The notes beneath the pieces were generated by a model, which searched no databases, had not been told where the DNA came from, and was given only the letters and a program-made list of their open reading frames with translations. A stretch of DNA of 64,000 nt from Pseudomonadaceae bacterium (lineage in GTDB: Bacteria > Pseudomonadota > Gammaproteobacteria > Pseudomonadales > Pseudomonadaceae), in the NCBI GenBank assembly GCA_030602315.1, contig JAUVZY010000013.1:18729-82728 (forward strand), in the 5' to 3' direction. A program made the position numbers and the translations under genes. Positions within the stretch are counted from its first letter, which is position 1. Every line of letters begins with the position of its first letter. Below are positions 59,350-64,000 of the stretch, in pieces.

Positions 59350-61488
59350 TTAGGCATGGATCGTCTGAGTGGGCCTTGTGGTACGAACCAACTGAGGCGT
59401 CTCCGAGGGATGGTTTTCCGGGTGAGATTGCCATCGTGCCAGTAGCGTTTCCAAGTCCGGATGGCTCATAGCGGCTCCATAGACCTGCGCCCAGGTGACC
59501 GGTTGTCGGGCGAGCTCATGGATGCGACCCAGCGCATCAGGCAGCCGCTGGCGCTCCTTTCCAGCCCGTCTGATGGCGCGCTCAAGGGCATGGCGCTTGC
59601 CTGGTGCGTATCTGCCCGCATGACTGCGATGGATATGGCGTGCCTGCCATTCCCAGGCTTCGAGATTTCGTTGATAACTCTCGATTTCCTTTTGCAGCCA
59701 TTGTTGCTCCCGGGGTGTTAGCCGGCTGCTTTCTGGCGTAGAGCAACTCGCTTGCCAGCGTAATAGCGTGGCATGGCAAGCCGGGACATAGCCCGAAATC
59801 GTGAAGTGGTGCTTCATGGATGCTAGCTGTTGGAGGAAGGGCGCCCGGTTAGCCATGTCCGCTTCAGTCTGCGCTGCGTAGTAGGCACAACCTGTGTCCT
59901 CCAGACCGGAGCAGTTCGGTTGCCAGAGCACGGAGGTCTCTTCCTTGTCCCCCAGCGGTAACGGCAAAAAATAATGCTGGGTGCCGTGGTGCTGATAGGG
60001 ATCGCCTTCGAAGTTGACCAGTCCGGCAAGGAAAATGGGACCGCCGAAGCTGGCTCCTCCGACTATTGCTGCCAATCCTGGAATCCACAGGCGTTTGTCG
60101 GTATCCATCCAGGTGGCGGGCACGCTGGGAATGGGATCGTTGCGGTTAACCAAACGGTGGTGGACGAGATCAGCCGCACCTTCGACAAATGTTTTGTCGG
60201 CCGCGCGCGGGGCGCCGTAAGTATAGAGCAGCACTTCTGGAGATAGCTGCTTGTCACGTCGAATCCATTCGGCAAGCAAAAGTGCGATGGCGCCGCCCAG
60301 GCTGTGACCGCAGACAACTATTTTTTGACCTATGTAGACATTGCGAAGATAGGGCCATACGAATGTCTTAACCGCCTTAAATGCTTCGTAAAATCCTTGG
60401 TGGGCCTGACCAACGCCTTCCTCATAGGCAACTTGGGCTGCGTCAATATCACGCCACAGGTCTGGTGGGTTTTCCTGCGTTCCTCGTACGCTGATAAGCA
60501 CCATCCGGTCGTCGTGGGTGATGTAAGCCTGAGTATTGGTTTCTGGGTGATCGAGACTGTGCACGTCCCAGGGGCGCTTTTGCTCCTCCACCTTGATATA
60601 GCGCTCCGGGTCGAAAGGAATCATCTCCAGCCTCTTGGAATAAGGGACCTCCTCCAGCAAGGGGGTGAAGCCCTTGGCGTCTGCGAAACGTCGCGGATCC
60701 TCGATCAGTGATCCGGTCTGAATATTGGCCAGACAGGTATGCAATACGTGACCGATAGTGCCGGGGACTGGATAGGTCGGCGGAGTGGTTTGGTCTTCCT
60801 GATAGCGCTGCCCGACGTTCGCATAGGCCAATACCGTGAACAGGGACAGCTGATAAGCATCGAGGGCGGAGAATTCGGGCGTCAGCGACAGCAGGGGTCG
60901 CCTTGCGCGCAGAGCCTTGACCTCCATTACGTGGTGCTTGTTCGGCGTCAGCGCAACGCCGAATGATGGTACCTTCTCGCGCTGACGCACGTGGGCCGCA
61001 AGCGTGGCTGAAGGTCGTGGAGCAAGGATGGCAGAGGCTGGAGGCAGATGGCGGGTGGCCTCGACGAAGTCGTGAACCTCGACCCGATAGAATTCGGCTT
61101 TTTCCCTGGCCGCACGGATGACACTTGGGCTTGGTTGGTCGGCGGGGCGGCGTTGGGTCTGTTCGGCTGCCACCTGGAGGGCAGTGATCGGGAGTGGATA
61201 GTGATCCCTGATCATCAAGCGTTCGTACCAGGTGTCTACCCCACCCGCATACGGTGCGTTCATTGTCAGCAGGACAGGACCACACTGGAGATTTTCCAGC
61301 CGCACGTACCCTTCACTATCAAGCAGGCCAGATTCCTTAGTGCCCGAGGAATCGAAGATCTCATAAGGCAAGCCTGCGAAGGATTTACCTTCGCCGAGTT
61401 CGTCGACCAAGCGAAAGCTTACCCACTGTTTACCTTGTGGACACTGCTGACTGTTGGCGCCAAGTGCCTTGGTGAAGGTCTCGTCCAT
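59350..61488 (-). CDS. T6SS-associated class 3 lipase effector (Tle type)
   Basis: 712 residues. The N-terminus (WVSFRLVDELGEGKSFAGLPYEIFDS, about 25-50) is typical of T6SS cargo proteins. The lipase domain (about 310-510) has the nucleophile Ser396 in GHSLGG, Asp451 in NDPIPS and His500/501 in YQHHG, so the Ser-Asp-His triad looks complete. It probably hydrolyses phospholipids of rival cells. There is no Sec signal. A C-terminal helical region (about 580-712) is the part duplicated in the pseudogene. ATG at 61488 (after GGAGTAAGG) is preferred over one at 61524 inside the upstream gene. Third-codon GC looks lower than in the neighbours, which suggests transfer. Confidence 0.85.
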   Translation of the reverse strand: MDETFTKALGANSQQCPQGKQWVSFRLVDELGEGKSFAGLPYEIFDSSGTKESGLLDSEGYVRLENLQCGPVLLTMNAPYAGGVDTWYERLMIRDHYPLPITALQVAAEQTQRRPADQPSPSVIRAAREKAEFYRVEVHDFVEATRHLPPASAILAPRPSATLAAHVRQREKVPSFGVALTPNKHHVMEVKALRARRPLLSLTPEFSALDAYQLSLFTVLAYANVGQRYQEDQTTPPTYPVPGTIGHVLHTCLANIQTGSLIEDPRRFADAKGFTPLLEEVPYSKRLEMIPFDPERYIKVEEQKRPWDVHSLDHPETNTQAYITHDDRMVLISVRGTQENPPDLWRDIDAAQVAYEEGVGQAHQGFYEAFKAVKTFVWPYLRNVYIGQKIVVCGHSLGGAIALLLAEWIRRDKQLSPEVLLYTYGAPRAADKTFVEGAADLVHHRLVNRNDPIPSVPATWMDTDKRLWIPGLAAIVGGASFGGPIFLAGLVNFEGDPYQHHGTQHYFLPLPLGDKEETSVLWQPNCSGLEDTGCAYYAAQTEADMANRAPFLQQLASMKHHFTISGYVPACHATLLRWQASCSTPESSRLTPREQQWLQKEIESYQRNLEAWEWQARHIHRSHAGRYAPGKRHALERAIRRAGKERQRLPDALGRIHELARQPVTWAQVYGAAMSHPDLETLLARWQSHPENHPSETPQLVRTTRPTQTIHA

Positions 61489-61493
61489 GAGCC

Positions 61494-62324
61494 TTACTCC
61501 GTACAGTTGGGATAAACCGTGCATTCACGGCCGTTCATTTGAAAGTTTCGGAAGCTCGGCGGGCTCTGGCAACGCAAGTATTCGCTCGTCTCGATGCAAG
61601 ATTTCCAGCCCGCTTCGGTAAGTAGCCAAGTGCCGCGATAGTAGGGGCGCTCTTCCTCTGACGGCCGAATCGCAACATGTATTGTCCGGCCCGCCAACTC
61701 ACCCCGACGTACCGCAGCCCTTATACCCTGCCGCTGGTCATAATCTTCCGGCACTTCCCATTGCTGGTCGGCCTCGTGGCACACGAGGATTTTTACCAAG
61801 TGGTTGCCTTTCCCAATTAATCGGAACAGCCACATGCACTTGCCCCGCACTTCAAGGGTTCCATCCACCGGCAGATGCGGAACCGATTCCGGCAGCTTAT
61901 CGCTGATTCCCAAGGCGCCCAGGTCACGTCCGAACTCGCCGTCTTTGGAACCGTAGTTGGCGAATATCTGAAAGCCGACGTATTGCAGTCGCATTTCACA
62001 GCCGGCCTCGTGATAGGCGAGGGGCACGCGGTAGCGGAAGTGTTGCGTCGTTGTGGCTGTCTCGGTCCGTTCTTGGGCGACATGTCGGCGCGGCACCTGA
62101 CTCCCAAGGCCAACGCTGAAAAAAGTACAGGCCTCGGCTTTATCCGGTTCGTAGTAGGCGGTGTACTGAAACGAATAGTCTGCCGGAACTTCGCCGGTGA
62201 GGTTGAAATGGGACCAGCTGGAATAGCCGGCGGCCTGGATCAATCCCTCCTTGGCCGCGCTGCCGATCCATGAGCACCCGCTGAGGGTTAGGGCCAGGGG
62301 GAGTGCGGCAGCAAGAGCTTTCAT
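61494..62324 (-). CDS. Lipoprotein, probable immunity protein of the lipase effector
   Basis: 276 residues. Lipobox LTLSGC (Cys 17), so the protein is exported and lipid-anchored, facing the periplasm where a phospholipase would strike. The rest is a novel domain with 8 or more cysteines (EACTFF, AGCEMR, GKCMWL, LVCHEA, KSCIETSEYLRCQ, RECTVYPNCTE). It sits between the adaptor and the effector with a 4-base overlap and a 5-base gap. The placement and export make a Tli-type immunity role likely but unproven. Unlike common tle-tli order, it comes before the effector. Confidence 0.75.
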   Translation of the reverse strand: MKALAAALPLALTLSGCSWIGSAAKEGLIQAAGYSSWSHFNLTGEVPADYSFQYTAYYEPDKAEACTFFSVGLGSQVPRRHVAQERTETATTTQHFRYRVPLAYHEAGCEMRLQYVGFQIFANYGSKDGEFGRDLGALGISDKLPESVPHLPVDGTLEVRGKCMWLFRLIGKGNHLVKILVCHEADQQWEVPEDYDQRQGIRAAVRRGELAGRTIHVAIRPSEEERPYYRGTWLLTEAGWKSCIETSEYLRCQSPPSFRNFQMNGRECTVYPNCTE

Positions 62325-63166
62325 TCGTTGGTTCCAAGAGAAGTCGCGGCGAAGAGGTGACGGCAGCGCTCGAAGTGGGCGAGAGGAGACTCATGGTCGA
62401 GGGGAAGCCAGCGGGGATCGGCAGCCTTCGCACCGCGGTGCTGATCGACCAGTAAATACAGCTGTTCGGGTGCATCCCACCGCCAGGTGGCGCCGAGCGC
62501 CAAGCACTCGTCGAGCCATTCGCGCAGCATCCGCTCGCTGGCCAGGCTGGCGGTGCTCTCGGGATGGTTTTCCCAAAGCCATTGCTCGAGATTGTCGAGG
62601 CGAATTTCCCTGGCAATGGCTGGGGGCTCTGGGTACATCCAGGGCGCGGGGTGTGCAAATGTGCTGCGGCCGGGGCTGGGGTTGTCGTGGGTGTGCCAGC
62701 GTTCTCCGTCCCACAACAAGACGGAGTGAAGAGGGCCGAGCAGCTGCGGCACCTGGTCCGGTGACATAAGGGCAACGCTTCGCGCCAGCACCCGAGGATC
62801 CTGAAAGCGGTAGAGCGAGCGTTGCCCGTCCTCCTTGAACAGCATCCGTTCTAACCAGTGCTGGGCCAGTTCCTGGATATCCGTCCCTTGCTCGATGCAG
62901 CCAAGCCATCCCCAGAGTCGTGATGGCTCGTGCAGCAGTTTCAGAATGGCTGCGGAATTCGGCTCGGTCACCCGCACTAGCCAAGGACCGACGTCAGCCA
63001 GATCGTTGAATTCCGTGCCAAGCAGCAGGTTTTGATAATCCTGCATGAGGCCGGCCGAAAACAGCTCGAGGATCGGGTTGGGCTCGGCCATGCTGTCGAT
63101 GATTAGCAGCAGTTGGCGTTGGTCAACTAGATAACGATCCAGCCATGTCTGGGGATGGTCGATCAT
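62321..63166 (-). CDS. DUF4123 T6SS effector adaptor (Tap)
   Basis: 281 residues of the DUF4123 family, chaperones that load effectors onto their cognate VgrG. Typical features: QLLLIIDSMAEPNPILELF near the start, FNDLADVGPWLVRVTE, RLWGWLGCIEQGTDIQELAQHWLERML, and the C-terminal half with LYRFQDPRVLARSVAL. The ATG at 63166 overlaps the vgrG stop (ATGA), and its own stop overlaps the next ATG the same way. In-frame codons further upstream lie inside vgrG and are rejected. Confidence 0.9.
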   Translation of the reverse strand: MIDHPQTWLDRYLVDQRQLLLIIDSMAEPNPILELFSAGLMQDYQNLLLGTEFNDLADVGPWLVRVTEPNSAAILKLLHEPSRLWGWLGCIEQGTDIQELAQHWLERMLFKEDGQRSLYRFQDPRVLARSVALMSPDQVPQLLGPLHSVLLWDGERWHTHDNPSPGRSTFAHPAPWMYPEPPAIAREIRLDNLEQWLWENHPESTASLASERMLREWLDECLALGATWRWDAPEQLYLLVDQHRGAKAADPRWLPLDHESPLAHFERCRHLFAATSLGTNE

Positions 63167-64000
63167 GAGGACATACCTGTTGCACAGAAGCCTTCGCGGC
63201 AGGCTTCGCAGATCGGGCAGCGGCTGGCGCCTAACTCCCGGGCACGGCGAAGCATTTGCAGCTGTGAGTTGGCTAGGGCCACCTTGGGAATCGCTCCAGC
63301 CTTGTGTTGATCTGCAGCCCAAGGAATTGCAGGTGGCTGAGCGGCTGCTGTGGAGCCCTTGCCCGGCGAGCCGCCGGAGTTGATCTTGATGGTCGCGCCG
63401 CTGAGGGTGACGCCGCTCGGATCGAGCTTTAGCCAGCTACCGCCGCCTTTGGCGGTGAGTTCCATGCCGGCGTCGATGACCACCTTGCTCCCGGCGTAGT
63501 AGTGGATTTCCTGACCGGCCTCGACGAACTGGCCGCTGCCCAGCTTGATGTGCTGGCTGTGGCCCACGGTGAGGTGGTCGTTGGCCCGGACTTCGCTCTT
63601 GCGGTCCTGGTGGGTGGTGCGGTGCTCCTCGCCGCGGATCTCGCTGTAGCTGTTGGCTTCGACGGTGTCATGGCGCTCGTGGCCGACGCGGATCTTCTGG
63701 TCGTGCTCGATGTTTTCATCCCAGTCGCGCTGGGCGTGCAGGTAGATCTGCTCTTCACCCTTCTTGTCCTCGATGCGCAGCTCGTTGTAGCCGCCGCCTC
63801 CGGGGGAGCTGAGGGTTTTGAACACGGTTCTTGTCTTGTTCGCCGGCAGCTCGTAGGGAACGACGTGTTCCTTGTGGTAGAGGCAGCCGGTGATCAGCGG
63901 TTGGTCGGGGTCGGCTTCGAGGAAGCTGACCAGCACTTCCATGCCGACCCGGGGGATGGCGAGGCCGCCGTAGCGGTCGCCGGCCCAGCTGGAGGAGACG
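63163..64000 (-). CDS. vgrG: VgrG spike protein, C-terminal part (cut by window end)
   Basis: Partial: the 3' 279 codons or so of a T6SS spike. The visible N-terminal part (WAGDRYGGLAIPRVGMEV, then DQPLITGCLYHK) is the gp5 OB-fold region; the following repeats (DWDENIEHDQKIRVGHERHDT; SEIRGEEHRTTHQDR) form the gp5/T4-like needle; then DUF2345-like beta repeats (KVVIDAGMELTAKGGGSWLKLDPSGVTL). The last 20 residues hold CPICEACREGFC, a CxxCxxCxxxxC cluster. It heads the adaptor-immunity-effector operon. The N-terminal domains are outside the window. Confidence 0.93.
   Translation of the reverse strand, partial: VSSSWAGDRYGGLAIPRVGMEVLVSFLEADPDQPLITGCLYHKEHVVPYELPANKTRTVFKTLSSPGGGGYNELRIEDKKGEEQIYLHAQRDWDENIEHDQKIRVGHERHDTVEANSYSEIRGEEHRTTHQDRKSEVRANDHLTVGHSQHIKLGSGQFVEAGQEIHYYAGSKVVIDAGMELTAKGGGSWLKLDPSGVTLSGATIKINSGGSPGKGSTAAAQPPAIPWAADQHKAGAIPKVALANSQLQMLRRARELGASRCPICEACREGFCATGMSS

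Overview
The window is high-GC, densely coded DNA from a gammaproteobacterium of the genus Pseudomonas or a close relative. Several gene blocks match the Pseudomonas aeruginosa order as I remember it: bfd-bfrB-grxD-argF-ABC ATPase, prfB-lysS, ppc-adk-tsaB with rsmJ and an RND pump behind them, leuA-oprC and xseA-guaB-guaA, and the four-gene zinc operon with a DUF2796 protein, an ABC pair and a DUF3299 protein. A Shethna-type FeSII ferredoxin and an operon with a NifA/sigma-54 type promoter suggest a nitrogen-fixing lineage such as the P. stutzeri or Azotobacter branch. That is inference: no nitrogenase structural gene lies in the window.

Layout. 1-3.2 kb: lolCDE, lipoprotein release from the inner membrane. 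3.2-6.2 kb: a zinc alcohol dehydrogenase and leuA. 6.3-9.0 kb: a DUF2946 protein and the TonB-dependent copper receptor OprC. 9-13.4 kb: cheV, an M23 peptidase, a DUF2750 protein and a Na/Pi cotransporter-type protein. 13.4-18.2 kb: xseA divergent from guaB-guaA. 18.2-20.9 kb: FeSII, a NifX-like gene with an unknown 84-residue partner, an unknown 103-residue gene and a DUF1206 membrane protein. 21-25 kb: a Tat-exported multicopper oxidase, tadA, an ABC ATPase and argF. 25.2-26.5 kb: grxD, bfrB and bfd with a Fur box (iron storage and Fe-S). 26.6-34.6 kb: YaeQ-family protein, recJ, an old yellow enzyme, prfB with its programmed frameshift, lysS, a DUF1704 metallopeptidase-like protein and a small membrane protein. 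34.6-45.3 kb: two envelope lipoproteins (OmpA-like and DUF4398), ppc, adk, tsaB, DUF72, an extensin-like protein and rsmJ, then the RND adaptor; the pump follows to 48.3 kb. 48.4-50 kb: a cupin and a membrane diguanylate cyclase. 50-53.9 kb: a zinc-responsive operon behind a Zur-like box, with a second DUF3299 gene upstream. 54-58.7 kb: a CBS-domain histidine kinase with a two-receiver regulator, a GH3 glycosidase and an unknown membrane protein.

58.7-64 kb is accessory DNA from a type VI secretion (T6SS) cargo locus, read on the minus strand: vgrG (cut by the window end), a DUF4123 adaptor, a lipoprotein (probable immunity protein) and a class 3 lipase effector with a complete Ser-Asp-His triad. 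Beside it are two gene fossils: a frameshifted copy of the lipase 3' end, and a copy of the GH3 3' end with a stop codon in it. They mark a duplication or recombination scar where the island joins the chromosome.

The least expected signal is at 19.0-19.7 kb. A NifX-domain gene and an unknown 84-residue gene sit behind a -24/-12 promoter, with a perfect TGT-N10-ACA upstream activator site about 100 bases from the predicted transcription start. Next to them is the gene for FeSII, the protein that protects nitrogenase from oxygen in Azotobacter. No tRNA, rRNA, CRISPR array or insertion sequence was recognised.
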